NCBI RefSeq assembly: GCF_039727615.1
Contig: NZ_CP152474.1
Span: forward strand, 4,774,001 to 4,838,000
Length of the DNA: 64,000 nt
Source: Leclercia sp. S52
Lineage (GTDB): Bacteria > Pseudomonadota > Gammaproteobacteria > Enterobacterales > Enterobacteriaceae
Reading direction: 5' to 3'
The position numbers and the translations under genes were made by a program. Positions 44,406-54,259 of this stretch are shown here, piece after piece. Numbering within the stretch: position 1 is the stretch's first letter; every line of letters begins with the position of its first letter. The notes under the pieces were generated by a model, which saw nothing but the letters and a program-made list of their open reading frames with translations, had not been told where the DNA came from and made no database searches.

Positions 44406-45775
44406 TAGGCAGCTTAACCGCCCGCATCTTTGCCATCTTCTGGCTGACGCTGGCACTGGTTTTAATGCTGGTTTTGATGTTACCCAAACTCGACTCACGC
44501 CAGATGACGGAGCTCCTTGATAGCGAGCAACGTCAGGGTGTGATGATCGAGCAGCACGTGGAAGCAGAGCTGGCCATCGATCCGCCCAATGATTTGATGT
44601 GGTGGCGCAGGCTGTTTCGCGCTATCGAAAAATGGGCACCACCGGGGCAACGCCTGCTGCTGGTCACCAGCGAAGGTCGTGTAATCGGTGCCGATCGCAA
44701 TGAAATGCAGATCATCCGCAACTTCATTGGCCAGGCGGATAACGCCGATCATCCGCAAAAGAAAAAATATGGTCGGGTAGAGATGGTGGGGCCTTTTTCC
44801 GTCAATGACGGGGAAGATAATTACCAGCTCTATCTGATTCGTCCGGCGAGCAACTCCCAGTCCGACTTTATCAACCTGCTGTTTGACCGCCCGCTGCTGC
44901 TGCTGATTGTCACCATGCTGGTGAGTTCACCGCTGCTGCTGTGGCTGGCGTGGAGCCTGGCGAAACCGGCGCGTAAGTTGAAAAACGCCGCGGATGAAGT
45001 GGCGCAAGGCAACCTGCGGCAGCATCCGGAACTGGAAGCCGGGCCGCAGGAGTTCCTGGCGGCGGGTGCCAGCTTTAACCAGATGGTGACCGCGCTGGAG
45101 CGGATGATGACCACCCAGCAGCGTCTGCTCTCTGATATCTCCCATGAACTGCGCACCCCGCTGACGCGGCTGCAACTGGGCACCGCCCTGCTGCGCCGCC
45201 GTAGCGGTGAAAGCAAAGAGCTGGAGCGTATCGAAACGGAAGCGCACCGTCTGGACAGCATGATCAACGACCTGCTGGTGATGTCCCGCAATCAGCAGAA
45301 AAACGCGCTGGTCAGCGAAACGGTGAAAGCCAACCACCTGTGGCATGAGGTGCTGGATAACGCGGCCTTCGAAGCGGAGCAGATGGGGAAATCCTTCACC
45401 GTCAACTTCCCGCCGGGACCGTGGCCGCTATACGGTAACCCCAACACGCTGGAGAGCGCGCTGGAGAATATCGTGCGTAACGCCCTGCGCTACTCGCATA
45501 CCAAAATCGAAGTGGCGTTCTCGGTGGACAAAGACGGCATCACCATTAACGTCGATGACGATGGCCCTGGCGTCAGCCCGGAAGATCGCGAGCAGATTTT
45601 CCGTCCGTTCTACCGCACCGACGAGGCGCGAGATCGCGAATCCGGCGGCACCGGGCTGGGTCTGGCGATTGTCGAGACCGCCATTCAGCAGCACCGCGGC
45701 TGGGTGAAAGCGGACGACAGCCCGCTGGGCGGATTGCGGTTAACCCTGTGGCTGCCGTTGTACAAACGATCGTAG
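44402..45775 (+). CDS. cpxA: CpxA, sensor histidine kinase
   Basis: Inner membrane sensor of misfolded envelope protein and surface contact. It has 457 residues, as in E. coli. Two membrane helices (about 8-28 and 164-184) flank the periplasmic sensor. HAMP follows near 185-237, then the H box LSDISHELRTPLTRLQ with the phosphorylated His near 248. N box NIVRNALRYS, G1 DDGPGV and G2 GGTGLGLAIV are all intact. It is translated from an overlapping ATGA with cpxR. Confidence 0.99.
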   Translation: MIGSLTARIFAIFWLTLALVLMLVLMLPKLDSRQMTELLDSEQRQGVMIEQHVEAELAIDPPNDLMWWRRLFRAIEKWAPPGQRLLLVTSEGRVIGADRNEMQIIRNFIGQADNADHPQKKKYGRVEMVGPFSVNDGEDNYQLYLIRPASNSQSDFINLLFDRPLLLLIVTMLVSSPLLLWLAWSLAKPARKLKNAADEVAQGNLRQHPELEAGPQEFLAAGASFNQMVTALERMMTTQQRLLSDISHELRTPLTRLQLGTALLRRRSGESKELERIETEAHRLDSMINDLLVMSRNQQKNALVSETVKANHLWHEVLDNAAFEAEQMGKSFTVNFPPGPWPLYGNPNTLESALENIVRNALRYSHTKIEVAFSVDKDGITINVDDDGPGVSPEDREQIFRPFYRTDEARDRESGGTGLGLAIVETAIQQHRGWVKADDSPLGGLRLTLWLPLYKRS

Positions 45776-45782
45776 CTATTGT

Positions 45783-45812
45783 GCCGGGTGGCGGCTTCGC
45801 CTTACCCGGCCT
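45783..45812. repeat. Single REP unit overlapping the yiiM stop
   Basis: GCCGGGTGGCGGCTTCGCCTTACCCGGCC between the cpxA and yiiM 3' ends. The yiiM stop codon (45802-45804) lies within it, so the repeat contributes the last codons of that gene. Confidence 0.88.
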
Positions 45813-46485
45813 GGTTTCCCCATAATCTCCGCGAATTATCTTCGATCTTGTTGCTAATTCGCCGCTTCTGCATGGTTCGGGTCCAGCTGGTGGATAACCC
45901 CGCCGCCGACAGCAACCGGTGATACTGGTCGTCATCAAAGGGCATATGCCAGGCGATGGCGCAGGCATCATGCACCGAGACATCGCTCAGGCGGGAGACC
46001 AGCGTCAGCGGCGCATCCGCCGAAACCTGCCCGGCCAGCACCACGCGATAGAGCCAGCCGGTTTTCGCGGCATTCTGCATCTGCGTGGCCATGTCATTAA
46101 TGCCGAAGTGGAAGTTGAGCTTGAAGCACGGCGAACGCGGCTGGGTCACCTGGATCAGGGCCTCGCCCCAGCGAAAGATATCCCCGATAAAGACGTTCTT
46201 CTCCGTCAGCCCCTCGGTTGAGAGGTTTTCGCCGAACGCCGGCGCGACAAAAAGCCCGGCCTGGGCGGGATATTCGCTCGCCCAGTGCTGATAATGCTCG
46301 CGCGGATAGTGGCACAGCGCGCGTTCCGGCCCGCCGTGGATCTTCTTCTCCGCCTGCTCATCGCCCGCCAGCCCCTTTTCGGTGAGGGTGAGTTCGCCGT
46401 CAACCTGCAGTTTGGCAATCGCGCTCGGGCGACTGCCGTCGTAATCCCTTATTTTTCCGGTAAATACGTTAACGGGGTAGTTCAT
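45802..46485 (-). CDS. yiiM: YiiM, MOSC-domain protein (6-hydroxyaminopurine resistance)
   Basis: Molybdenum-cofactor-dependent reductase of N-hydroxylated base analogues such as 6-N-hydroxylaminopurine. It has 227 residues (about 224 in E. coli). MOSC core: EKKIHGGPERALCHYPREHY near 46-65, FGENLSTEGLTEKNV near 84-98 and QPRSPCFKLNFHFG near 119-132 with the cofactor-binding cysteine. A C-terminal helical region with SWTRTMQKRRISNKIEDNSRRL follows. The final residues NQAG come from REP sequence in place of the E. coli ending LWGK. Confidence 0.94.
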   Translation of the reverse strand: MNYPVNVFTGKIRDYDGSRPSAIAKLQVDGELTLTEKGLAGDEQAEKKIHGGPERALCHYPREHYQHWASEYPAQAGLFVAPAFGENLSTEGLTEKNVFIGDIFRWGEALIQVTQPRSPCFKLNFHFGINDMATQMQNAAKTGWLYRVVLAGQVSADAPLTLVSRLSDVSVHDACAIAWHMPFDDDQYHRLLSAAGLSTSWTRTMQKRRISNKIEDNSRRLWGNQAG

Positions 46486-46520
46486 CGCGACTCCTTACGC
46501 AGATTGTGGGTATAAAAAAA

Positions 46521-46538
46521 GCGAGTCATCAGACTCGC
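46521..46538 (-). terminator. sodA terminator
   Basis: GCGAGTC-atca-GACTCGC with seven A on the left (46514-46520), which become a U run on the minus strand just after sodA. Confidence 0.9.
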
Positions 46539-46561
46539 TTCTCACAGGCGGCTTTGCAACC

Positions 46562-47182
46562 TTATTTTTTAGCGGCGAAACGTGCTGCTGCTTCGTCCCA
46601 GTTCACCACGTCCCAGAAGGCTTTGATGTAGTCCGGGCGACGGTTCTGGAATTTCAGGTAGTAAGCGTGTTCCCACACGTCCAGGCCCACGATTGGGAAA
46701 CCGGATGCGCCAGAGATTGCTTCACCCATCAGCGGGGAGTCCTGGTTCGCGGTAGAAACCACAGCCAGTTTGTCGCCTTTCAGTACCAGCCACGCCCAGC
46801 CAGAGCCGAAACGGGTAGCAGCGGCTTTTTCAAACTCAGCTTTGAAGTTATCAACGGAGCCGAAGTCGCGCTCGATAGCGGATTTCAGGTCGCCCTGCAG
46901 GGTGGTGCCAGTTTTCAGGCCTTTCCAGAAGAAGCTGTGGTTAGCGTGGCCGCCCGCGTTGTTACGCAGAACGGTTTTCTTGTCAGCTGGCAGTTGATCC
47001 AGTTTGGTGATCAGCTCTTCAGCAGGCAGGCTGGCGAACTCTGGCAGGCTTTCCAGCGCCGCGTTGGCGTTGTTAACGTAAGTCTGGTGGTGTTTAGTGT
47101 GATGGATTTCCATCGTCTGCTTGTCGAAATGCGGCTCAAGGGCGTCGTAAGCGTACGGCAGGGATGGCAGGGTATAGCTCAT
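46562..47182 (-). CDS. sodA: SodA, manganese superoxide dismutase
   Basis: Cytosolic Mn enzyme that removes superoxide. The ATG at 47182 ([20 protein letters not shown]) gives 206 residues, the E. coli length. Mn ligands are His27 in [10 protein letters not shown], His82 in [10 protein letters not shown], and Asp168 and His172 in [18 protein letters not shown]-type sequence [10 protein letters not shown], with the Gly and Gln pattern of Mn types, supports the metal. Monocistronic. In E. coli rhaT follows; here rhaR is the next gene. Confidence 0.99.
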   Translation of the reverse strand: MSYTLPSLPYAYDALEPHFDKQTMEIHHTKHHQTYVNNANAALESLPEFASLPAEELITKLDQLPADKKTVLRNNAGGHANHSFFWKGLKTGTTLQGDLKSAIERDFGSVDNFKAEFEKAAATRFGSGWAWLVLKGDKLAVVSTANQDSPLMGEAISGASGFPIVGLDVWEHAYYLKFQNRRPDYIKAFWDVVNWDEAAARFAAKK

Positions 47183-47253
47183 AATCATCTCCATTATTGT
47201 CGGGCGGCAAACGTGTTAATGCCGCGTAAGCAGTTGGTTCATTATAGTTAATT

Positions 47254-47276
47254 AAATGATATTGAAAATGTTTATC
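47254..47276 (-). promoter_or_regulatory. Possible Fur-box-like site upstream of sodA
   Basis: AAATGATATTGAAAATGTTTATC is AT-rich with partial match to the Fur box (GATAATGATAATCATTATC). It lies about 75 bases upstream of the start. sodA is Fur, SoxS and ArcA controlled in E. coli. The match is imperfect. Confidence 0.4.
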
Positions 47277-47367
47277 AATGCCGTAGTTTTAATAAGGATA
47301 TAACTTTTCGTTATGTGACTGATCTGGCGGGGCGTGCGGTGGACCTCAGGGACGAGCGGGCATTCTG

Positions 47368-48216
47368 TTACGCCGCGTGATGGCTGCGGTGACGCCACTG
47401 AACCGGGGTCATCCCCACTTCGCGGTTAAACACCACCGAGAAGTAATTACTGTCCTCAAAGCCGCACTGCATGGCGACTTCGCTGACCATCAGCTCGGTA
47501 TGTTGTAGCAGATACTGCGCGTGGCAGATGCGCAGCTGGCGCAGGTAGTGGTTCACCGTCATGCCGGTCTGGGTGCGGAACTGCTGGCGCAGGGCGCGCT
47601 CGCTGCACTGCTCCTGCTCGCAAAACTTCTCCAGCACAAAGCTGCGGTTCAGGCTGCCCGCCAGGGCGGTGATCAGCTTATCCAGCAGCGCTTCCGGCTC
47701 GCTGGCGGCGGGGTTATCCGGGGCGTAGCGGTAGCGTTTGAGCATGATCGTCAGCTGGGCAAACAGCAGCTCGGCCATATCGAACGCGTGGGGATCGTTC
47801 TTCAGGCTCTCCTGCTCCAGCTGAGCGATCACCGGGCGCACCTGCGCCATGCCGTTGCTGCCCAGCCGCCAGTGCGGGGCACCGCGCGCGTTAAGAAAGC
47901 CCGGTATGTTCGCTCCCCAGTCCACGTTGAGCTTCAGCCGGTCGGGGCAGTAGATGATGTTCTGCAGCACCAGATCGTTGACCGAGGCGTAGGAGTGTTT
48001 GTCTTCCGCGCGGATATAAAACAGGTCGCCCCGGGTGATGCGGTAGGGGCGATCGTTGAGGATATGCAGTCCGTTGCCGCGCCACACCAGCACCAGCTCG
48101 CAGAAATCGTGGGTGTGTTCGGCAAAGACATTTTGCGGATAGCGGTCCGCGACCGCGACGGCCTGGGCGGCGGATGCAAAAAAATCGGCTCTGCGAAGAA
48201 TCAACTGTCCAGCCAC
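47368..48216 (-). CDS. rhaR: RhaR, AraC-family activator of rhaSR
   Basis: L-rhamnose-responsive activator of its own operon. The GTG at 48216 ([20 protein letters not shown]) gives 282 residues, the E. coli length; a longer frame to 48240 is less likely. The cupin domain has [21 protein letters not shown] near 35-55. The two C-terminal helix-turn-helices are [21 protein letters not shown] and [20 protein letters not shown]. It lies downstream of rhaS with a 74-base gap, larger than the near-overlap in E. coli. Confidence 0.95.
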   Translation of the reverse strand: MAGQLILRRADFFASAAQAVAVADRYPQNVFAEHTHDFCELVLVWRGNGLHILNDRPYRITRGDLFYIRAEDKHSYASVNDLVLQNIIYCPDRLKLNVDWGANIPGFLNARGAPHWRLGSNGMAQVRPVIAQLEQESLKNDPHAFDMAELLFAQLTIMLKRYRYAPDNPAASEPEALLDKLITALAGSLNRSFVLEKFCEQEQCSERALRQQFRTQTGMTVNHYLRQLRICHAQYLLQHTELMVSEVAMQCGFEDSNYFSVVFNREVGMTPVQWRHRSHHAA

Positions 48217-48290
48217 ATCACAACCTCTACCCGGGAACAACCTGACATTATTACCCGGTTTGCGGCAATAAAACGGTGATTTTCCTCGCG

Positions 48291-49127
48291 TTACTGAAGC
48301 GAGGCATCCCGGCCCTGGCGAATGTCGCGCGGGGACCAGTCAAACTCCCGGCGAAACAGGGTCGAAAAGTGGTTACTGTCGCCAAAACCGCAGCGATAGG
48401 CTATATCGGTGACGCTCTCGTCGGTATGGCGCAGCAGGTGGCGCGCCTTGATCAGCCGCAGACGGTTCAGGTAGCGCTGGGGCGTCTGTCCGGTGTGCTG
48501 TTTCAGCTGGCGATGCAGGGTGCGCAGCGAGAGAGAAAAGTTATCCGCCAGCGTCTCCCAGCAGACATCCTCCGCAAAGTGATCTTCCAGCCAGGCCATC
48601 AATTGATTGAGCCGGGCGTCGTTATCCGCCGCCCCCTCCACCAGACTGCCGCGGCGCAGCAGCACCAGCAGCTGCATAAAGAGGATCTCGCGGCTGGCGA
48701 GGGCGTGAGTGGTCTGCCCCTCTTCGGACTGCTCCATCTGGCTGACCAGCTGACGCACCTGCTGCAGCGTGGCCTGATTCACCCGCCAGTGCGACGGGTA
48801 GTGGCCGTCCTGCTCCTGGGGCAGGAGCTGGTTCAGTCCCGACAAAAACTGGAACGCTTCCGGGGAGCGATAGAGCACGTTGGTCAGGCACAGGTTGTCG
48901 GTATGTTCATACATATGCCGGTCATGATCGCGTACGAAGCACACCGTGCCGCCGCTGATGGTGTACGGCTGTCCGTTGAAGACATGGATGCCCGTGCCGT
49001 GTTCAACGATAACGATCTCATGAAAATCATGATGATGTTCCGGAAAGGCAGCCTGGGGCAGCCGCGGCTCAATCGCCACAGGCGAGTGGCCTGAAGGGAA
49101 AAAATCCACGCTGTGCAGTACGGTCAT
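48291..49127 (-). CDS. rhaS: RhaS, AraC-family activator of rhaBAD
   Basis: L-rhamnose-bound activator of rhaBAD and the transport genes. It has 278 residues, as in E. coli. Begins [20 protein letters not shown]; the cupin core is [29 protein letters not shown] near 29-54. The DNA-binding part has [21 protein letters not shown] and [24 protein letters not shown]. Divergent from rhaB. Confidence 0.97.
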   Translation of the reverse strand: MTVLHSVDFFPSGHSPVAIEPRLPQAAFPEHHHDFHEIVIVEHGTGIHVFNGQPYTISGGTVCFVRDHDRHMYEHTDNLCLTNVLYRSPEAFQFLSGLNQLLPQEQDGHYPSHWRVNQATLQQVRQLVSQMEQSEEGQTTHALASREILFMQLLVLLRRGSLVEGAADNDARLNQLMAWLEDHFAEDVCWETLADNFSLSLRTLHRQLKQHTGQTPQRYLNRLRLIKARHLLRHTDESVTDIAYRCGFGDSNHFSTLFRREFDWSPRDIRQGRDASLQ

Positions 49128-49301
49128 AACGGGTCACCAGATGATAAATGTTCTCAAAATAGTAATTTAGGGTTCCCTGGCTCACCTTAAATTTTCGACA
49201 GCAAAAGGCGCAAAGCCTGTCGCTTTTTCAAGAAACGGCGGGAAAGATCCGGAAATGCGCCCACCGTCACATCCCCCGAAATCCCGGTAATTAGCGGGAA
49301 A

Positions 49302-49367
49302 TGTGAACTCTCTCACGTTCATCTTTGCTTTCTTGCCAGCGCCTGAAATGCGCTGTCAGTGGCAAGA
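49302..49367. promoter_or_regulatory. rhaS-rhaB control region: CRP site and RhaS inverted repeat
   Basis: The 300-base divergent gap (49128-49427) contains TGTGA-N6-TCACG at 49302-49317, a near-perfect CRP site, and at 49331-49367 an inverted repeat of TCTTGCCAGC and GTCAGTGGCAAGA. The second arm matches the E. coli RhaS site at rhaBAD (GTCAGTAACGAGAAGG). This is the expected layout: CRP upstream, RhaS next to the rhaB -35. The rhaS-proximal half is AT-rich and should carry the RhaR site, which I cannot define. Confidence 0.7.
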
Positions 49368-49427
49368 AGGTCGCTGACGCTTCCTTTTTTTACACTGTCC
49401 GGCAATGACTACAGGAAGGACCGGACC

Positions 49428-50897
49428 ATGACTTTTCGCCATTGTGTGGCAGTCGATTTAGGCGCATCCAGCGGCCGCGTAATGCTGGCGAGCTACCACC
49501 GCGAGCAGCGCACCCTTCTGCTTCGCGAAATCCACCGTTTCGTGAACTTCCTGCAAAAGCAGGACGGCTTTGACTGCTGGGATATCGATACGCTGGAAGC
49601 GGAGATCCGCACCGGGCTGAATAAGGTCTGTGAAGAGGGCATTCACATCGACAGCATCGGGATTGACACCTGGGGCGTGGATTACGTGCTGCTGAACAGC
49701 AAGGGCGAGCGCGTGGGCCTGCCGGTCTCCTATCGCGACAGCCGCACCGACGGGGTGATGACGCACGCGCTGGAGCAGCTCGGAAAAGCGGAGATCTATG
49801 GCCGCAGCGGCATCCAGTTCCTGCCGTTTAATACCCTGTATCAGCTGCGCGCCCTGGTGGAACAGCAGCCGGAGCTGGTGGCGAACGTTGCTCACGCCCT
49901 GCTGATCCCGGACTACTTCAGCTACCGACTCACCGGCCAGATGAACTGGGAATATACCAACGCCACCACCACCCAGCTGGTGAACATCAATTCCGACTCC
50001 TGGGACGAGAACCTGCTCAACTGGACCGGGGCGCCGCGCGACTGGTTTGGCACCCCTACCCATCCGGGCAACGTGATTGGCCACTGGATTTGCCCGCAGG
50101 ATAACGCCATCCCGGTAGTCGCCGTCGCCAGCCACGACACCGCCAGCGCGGTGATCGCCGCTCCGCTGGCCTCACAGGATGCGGCTTATCTCTCCTCCGG
50201 CACCTGGTCGCTGATGGGCTTTGAGAGCAAAACCCCCTATACCAGCGATAACGCGCTGGCGGCGAACATTACCAACGAAGGCGGGGCCGAAGGCCGCTAC
50301 CGGGTGCTGAAAAACATTATGGGCCTTTGGCTGCTGCAACGGGTGCTGAAAGAGCAGAACATCACTAACCTGCCGGCGCTTATCGCAGAAACCGAAAAGC
50401 TGACGGCCTGCACTTTCCTGATCAACCCCAACGACGACCGATTTATCAACCCGGCCAACATGAGCGCCGAGATCCAGGCCGCCTGCCGCGAAAGCACCCA
50501 GCCGGTGCCGGAGAGCGCCGCGGAGCTGGCGCGCTGCATCTTCGACAGCCTCGCCCTGCTGTATGCCGAGGTGCTGCATGAGCTGGCCACCCTGCGCGGT
50601 AAACCGTTCAGCCAGCTGCACATTGTCGGCGGCGGCTGCCAGAACCAGCTGCTCAACCAGCTGTGCGCCAACGCCTGCGGCATCACTGTGCTAGCCGGGC
50701 CGGTTGAGGCGTCGACGCTCGGCAATATCGGCATTCAACTGATGACCCTCGACGAGCTGACCAACGTGGATCAATTCCGTCAGGTGGTGACCGGCAACTA
50801 CGGCCTGACCACCTTTACCCCTCATCCCGATCATGAGATTGCCCGCTACCGCACGCAGTTTCAGCAACAACGACCGACAAAGGAGCTTTGCGCATGA
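49428..50897 (+). CDS. rhaB: RhaB, L-rhamnulokinase
   Basis: ATP-dependent phosphorylation of L-rhamnulose at O-1. The ATG at 49428 ([20 protein letters not shown]) behind AGGAAGG gives 489 residues, the E. coli length. FGGY kinase fold: the phosphate motif DLGASSGRV near 10-18, [11 protein letters not shown] near 79-89 with the catalytic Asp region, [10 protein letters not shown] near 236 and [19 protein letters not shown] near 395. First gene of rhaBAD; its stop overlaps the rhaA start by four bases. Confidence 0.98.
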   Translation: MTFRHCVAVDLGASSGRVMLASYHREQRTLLLREIHRFVNFLQKQDGFDCWDIDTLEAEIRTGLNKVCEEGIHIDSIGIDTWGVDYVLLNSKGERVGLPVSYRDSRTDGVMTHALEQLGKAEIYGRSGIQFLPFNTLYQLRALVEQQPELVANVAHALLIPDYFSYRLTGQMNWEYTNATTTQLVNINSDSWDENLLNWTGAPRDWFGTPTHPGNVIGHWICPQDNAIPVVAVASHDTASAVIAAPLASQDAAYLSSGTWSLMGFESKTPYTSDNALAANITNEGGAEGRYRVLKNIMGLWLLQRVLKEQNITNLPALIAETEKLTACTFLINPNDDRFINPANMSAEIQAACRESTQPVPESAAELARCIFDSLALLYAEVLHELATLRGKPFSQLHIVGGGCQNQLLNQLCANACGITVLAGPVEASTLGNIGIQLMTLDELTNVDQFRQVVTGNYGLTTFTPHPDHEIARYRTQFQQQRPTKELCA

Positions 50898-52153
50898 CCA
50901 CTCAACTTGAACAAGCCTGGGAACTGGCTAAACAGCGTTTCGCCGCCGTGGGCGTGGATGTCGAGGAGGCTCTGCGTCAGCTCGACCGTCTGCCCGTCTC
51001 TATGCACTGCTGGCAGGGCGATGACGTGGCCGGTTTTGAGAACCCGGGCGGCGCGCTGACCGGCGGGATCCAGGCTACCGGTAACTATCCGGGCAAGGCG
51101 CGTAACGCTGCCGAGCTGCGGGCCGATCTGGAGCTGGCCCTGAGCCTGATCCCGGGGCCAAAACGCCTGAACCTGCACGCCATCTATCTGGAGTCCGACA
51201 CGCCGGTCGATCGCAATGCCATCAAGCCGGAACATTTTAAGCACTGGGTCGAGTGGGCCAAAGTTAATAAGCTGGGGCTGGATTTCAACCCCTCCTGCTT
51301 CTCACATCCGCTGAGCGCCGACGGCTTTACCCTCGCCCACGCCGATGACGAGATCCGTCAGTTCTGGATCGACCACGTGAAAGCCAGCCGTCGCGTGTCG
51401 GCCTGGTTTGGCGAACAGCTGGGCACCCCGTCGGTGATGAACATCTGGATCCCGGACGGGATGAAAGACATTACCGTCGACCGCCTCGCCCCGCGTCAGC
51501 GTCTGCTGGCGGCGCTGGATGACGTGATTAGCGAAAAGCTGAACCCGGCGCACCACATCGATGCCGTGGAGAGCAAGCTGTTCGGCATTGGCGCCGAGAG
51601 CTACACCGTCGGCTCCAACGAGTTCTACATGGGTTACGCCACCAGCCGCCAGACCGCGCTGTGCCTGGATGCGGGCCACTTCCATCCAACCGAGGTGATC
51701 TCCGACAAGATTTCCGCCGCGATGCTGTATGTGCCGCACCTGCTGCTGCACGTCAGCCGTCCGGTACGCTGGGACAGCGACCACGTGGTGCTGCTGGATG
51801 ACGAAACCCAGGCCATCGCCAGCGAAATCATTCGCCATGACCTGTTTGACCGGGTGCATATCGGCCTCGACTTCTTCGATGCCTCCATCAACCGCATCGC
51901 GGCCTGGGTGATCGGCACCCGCAACATGAAAAAAGCCCTGCTGCGCGCCCTGCTGGAGCCTACCGCCGAGCTGCGCGCGCTGGAAGCCGCAGGGGATTAC
52001 ACCGCCCGTCTGGCGCTGCTCGAAGAGCAAAAATCACTGCCGTGGCAGGCGGTATGGGAGATGTACTGCCAGCGCAACGACGCTCCGGCGGGCAGCCAGT
52101 GGCTGGATACCGTGCGGGCGTATGAGCAGGACGTATTAGTTAATCGCAAGTAA
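50894..52153 (+). CDS. rhaA: RhaA, L-rhamnose isomerase
   Basis: Isomerises L-rhamnose to L-rhamnulose; metal-dependent TIM barrel. The ATG at 50894 ([20 protein letters not shown]) gives 419 residues, the E. coli length. [21 protein letters not shown] near 130-150, [15 protein letters not shown] near 193-207, [17 protein letters not shown] near 234-250 and [18 protein letters not shown] near 256-273 carry metal and substrate ligands. It overlaps rhaB and is separated from rhaD by a REP pair. Confidence 0.99.
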   Translation: MTTQLEQAWELAKQRFAAVGVDVEEALRQLDRLPVSMHCWQGDDVAGFENPGGALTGGIQATGNYPGKARNAAELRADLELALSLIPGPKRLNLHAIYLESDTPVDRNAIKPEHFKHWVEWAKVNKLGLDFNPSCFSHPLSADGFTLAHADDEIRQFWIDHVKASRRVSAWFGEQLGTPSVMNIWIPDGMKDITVDRLAPRQRLLAALDDVISEKLNPAHHIDAVESKLFGIGAESYTVGSNEFYMGYATSRQTALCLDAGHFHPTEVISDKISAAMLYVPHLLLHVSRPVRWDSDHVVLLDDETQAIASEIIRHDLFDRVHIGLDFFDASINRIAAWVIGTRNMKKALLRALLEPTAELRALEAAGDYTARLALLEEQKSLPWQAVWEMYCQRNDAPAGSQWLDTVRAYEQDVLVNRK

Positions 52154-52159
52154 AGACAT

Positions 52160-52229
52160 TGCCCGGCGGCGCTTCGCTTGCCGGGCCTACGGGTAAAAGT
52201 AGGCCGGGTCAGCGCAGCGCCACCCGGCA
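52160..52229. repeat. REP/BIME pair between rhaA and rhaD
   Basis: GCCCGGCGGCGCTTCGCTTGCCGGGCC facing AGGCCGGGTCAGCGCAGCGCCACCCGGC. It lies within the rhaBAD operon. It fills the gap, leaving about 20 bases for the rhaD ribosome site (AAAGGAAAC). Confidence 0.9.
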
Positions 52230-52248
52230 TTTCCAAAGGAAACACAGA

Positions 52249-53079
52249 ATGCAGACCATCACTCAATCCTGGTTCGTCCAGGGCATGATCAAAGCCACCT
52301 CCGACGCCTGGCTGAAAGGCTGGGACGAGCGCAACGGCGGCAACCTGACGCTGCGCCTGGACGACGCGGATATTGAACCCTTTGCCGCCGACTTCCATCA
52401 GAAGCCGCGCTATATCGCCCTGAGCCAGCCGATGCCGCTGCTCGCCAACACGCCGTTTATCGTCACCGGTTCCGGCAAGTTCTTCCGCAACGTGCAGCTC
52501 GATCCCACCGCCAATTTAGGGGTGGTAAAAGTGGACAGCGACGGCGCGGGCTACCACATTCTTTGGGGGCTGACTGACGAAGCGGTGCCAACCTCCGAGC
52601 TGCCGGCCCACTTCCTCTCCCACTGCGAGCGTATCAAGGCCACGGGCGGGAAAGATCGCGTGATCATGCACTGCCACGCCACCAACCTGATCGCCCTGAC
52701 CTTCGTGCTGGAGAACAACACCGACGTCATCACCCGCCAGCTGTGGGAAGGCAGCACCGAGTGTCTGGTGGTGTTCCCGGATGGCGTGGGCATTCTGCCG
52801 TGGATGGTGCCGGGTACCGATGAGATCGGCGAAGCCACAGCGATTGAGATGCAAAAACATTCCCTGGTGCTGTGGCCGTTCCACGGCGTGTTCGGCAGTG
52901 GTCCGACGCTGGATGAAACCTTTGGTCTGATCGACACTGCCGAGAAGTCAGCCGAAGTGCTGGTAAAAGTGTATTCAATGGGTGGCATGAAGCAGACCAT
53001 CACCCGGGAAGAGCTGATTGCGCTGGGCAAACGCTTTGGCGTTAACCCTGTGCAGTCGGCGTTAGATCTGTACAAATAA
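52249..53079 (+). CDS. rhaD: RhaD, rhamnulose-1-phosphate aldolase
   Basis: Zinc class II aldolase splitting L-rhamnulose 1-phosphate into dihydroxyacetone phosphate and L-lactaldehyde. The ATG at 52249 ([20 protein letters not shown]) gives 276 residues (E. coli 274). [16 protein letters not shown] near 25-40 is the phosphate site, [13 protein letters not shown] near 140-152 has two zinc His and [17 protein letters not shown] near 206-222 has the third. Glu117 equivalent lies near the TSELPAHFL segment. Confidence 0.98.
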   Translation: MQTITQSWFVQGMIKATSDAWLKGWDERNGGNLTLRLDDADIEPFAADFHQKPRYIALSQPMPLLANTPFIVTGSGKFFRNVQLDPTANLGVVKVDSDGAGYHILWGLTDEAVPTSELPAHFLSHCERIKATGGKDRVIMHCHATNLIALTFVLENNTDVITRQLWEGSTECLVVFPDGVGILPWMVPGTDEIGEATAIEMQKHSLVLWPFHGVFGSGPTLDETFGLIDTAEKSAEVLVKVYSMGGMKQTITREELIALGKRFGVNPVQSALDLYK

Positions 53080-53086
53080 GAACATC

Positions 53087-53111
53087 GCGCCCCGCTCATT
53101 GAGACGGGGCG
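53087..53111 (+). other. Intercistronic hairpin, rhaD to ABC transporter
   Basis: CGCCCCGCTC-attg-AGACGGGGCG just after rhaD, without a T run. It is likely an mRNA-processing or attenuating hairpin rather than a full terminator. Confidence 0.5.
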
Positions 53112-53163
53112 AACTACACCTGCAATCCCTACACAAATCACCTCATTAAGTGGAGTAAAAGCA

Positions 53164-54150
53164 ATGAAAATAAAGACAAGCTTGATCCTCACCGTTGCCG
53201 CCCTGGCGTTGTCCGGTTCTGCTTTAGCGGAAGTAAAAATCGCCCTGGTGGCGAAATCCTTAGGTAATGGCTTCTTCGAAGCGGCAAACGTGGGTGCCCA
53301 GGAGGCAGCCAAAGAGTTAGGTGATGTCAAAGTGATCTATACCGGGCCGACCACTACCACGGCCGAAGCGCAGATCGAAGTGCTGAACGGGTTGATCGCT
53401 CAGGGGGTGGATGCGATCGCCATCTCCGCTAACGATCCTGATGCCGTAGTGCCGGTGCTGAAAAAAGCGATGCAGCGCGGGATCAAAGTGGTGTCATGGG
53501 ACTCCGGCGTGGCGAAAGCCGGGCGCCAGATCCACCTCAACCCTTCCAATAACGCGCTGATTGGCGAGACCAACGTCAAGCTGGCGGCCGAGGCGCTGAA
53601 AGCGCTGAACGTGGAGAAAGGCGACGTGGCGGTGCTGAGCGCCACCCCAACCTCCACCAACCAGAACACCTGGATTGCCGAGATGAAAAAGGTGCTGCCG
53701 CAGTACCCGTCCGTCAATCTGGTGACCGTGGCCTATGGCGACGATCTGTCGGATAAGAGCTACCGCGAAGCGGTCGGCCTGCTGAAAACCTACCCGGATC
53801 TGAAGGTGATCGTCTCCCCGTCGTCGGTCGGCATCGTGGCGGCAGCGCAGGCGGTGAAAGATCAGGGCAAGATCGGCAAAGTGTATGTGACCGGCTTAGG
53901 GTTGCCGTCTGAAATGGCGGGCGCGGTGAAATCCGGTGCCAGCAAGAGCTTCGCCATCTGGAACCCGATCGACCTCGGGTATGCCGCGACCTACTTAGCG
54001 GATGACCTGGTGAAAGGCACGGCGACCAAAGACGAAGCCAGCATGGGCAAACTGGGCAAAGTGAAGCTGGATGCCGACGGCAGCGGCGCGATGGCTGAGC
54101 CCTTTGTTTACGATGCCAGCAACATTGATAAGTTCTCGAAAATCTTCTGA
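53164..54150 (+). CDS. Rhamnose-type ABC transporter, periplasmic sugar-binding protein
   Basis: It has 328 residues. The signal peptide MKIKTSLILTVAALALSGSA ends ALA before EVKIALVAKS. The rest is a type I periplasmic binding protein of the RhaS/LsrB/RbsB class: KSLGNGFFEAANVGAQEAAKE, ISANDPDAVVPVLKKAMQRG and WDSGVAKAGRQIHLNPSNN carry the binding residues of sugar-binding members. It lies in the rha locus right after rhaD, so L-rhamnose is the likely ligand; in rhizobia the equivalent is called RhaS, not the regulator here. I left the symbol blank to avoid that clash. An alternative ligand would be AI-2-like furanosyl compounds. Confidence 0.85.
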   Translation: MKIKTSLILTVAALALSGSALAEVKIALVAKSLGNGFFEAANVGAQEAAKELGDVKVIYTGPTTTTAEAQIEVLNGLIAQGVDAIAISANDPDAVVPVLKKAMQRGIKVVSWDSGVAKAGRQIHLNPSNNALIGETNVKLAAEALKALNVEKGDVAVLSATPTSTNQNTWIAEMKKVLPQYPSVNLVTVAYGDDLSDKSYREAVGLLKTYPDLKVIVSPSSVGIVAAAQAVKDQGKIGKVYVTGLGLPSEMAGAVKSGASKSFAIWNPIDLGYAATYLADDLVKGTATKDEASMGKLGKVKLDADGSGAMAEPFVYDASNIDKFSKIF

Positions 54151-54155
54151 TTCCT

Positions 54156-54240
54156 TCTCCCTCTCCCTGTGGGAGAGGGCCGGGGTGAGGGCATCAGACC
54201 GCACTCCCCTCACCCTAACCCTCTCCCGGGGGGGAGAGGG
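54156..54240. repeat. Two CCCTCTCCC-type palindromes inside the transporter operon
   Basis: TCTCCCTCTCCC-tgt-GGGAGAGGGCC with GGGGTGAGGGCATCAGACCGCAC, then a mirrored CTCCCCTCACCCTAACCCTCTCCC-ggggggg-GAGAGGG unit. They fill the gap between the binding-protein and ATPase genes. This spot is a common place for stabilising hairpins that raise binding-protein levels. Confidence 0.7.
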
Positions 54241-54259
54241 GATCAAATGGAGAACTATC

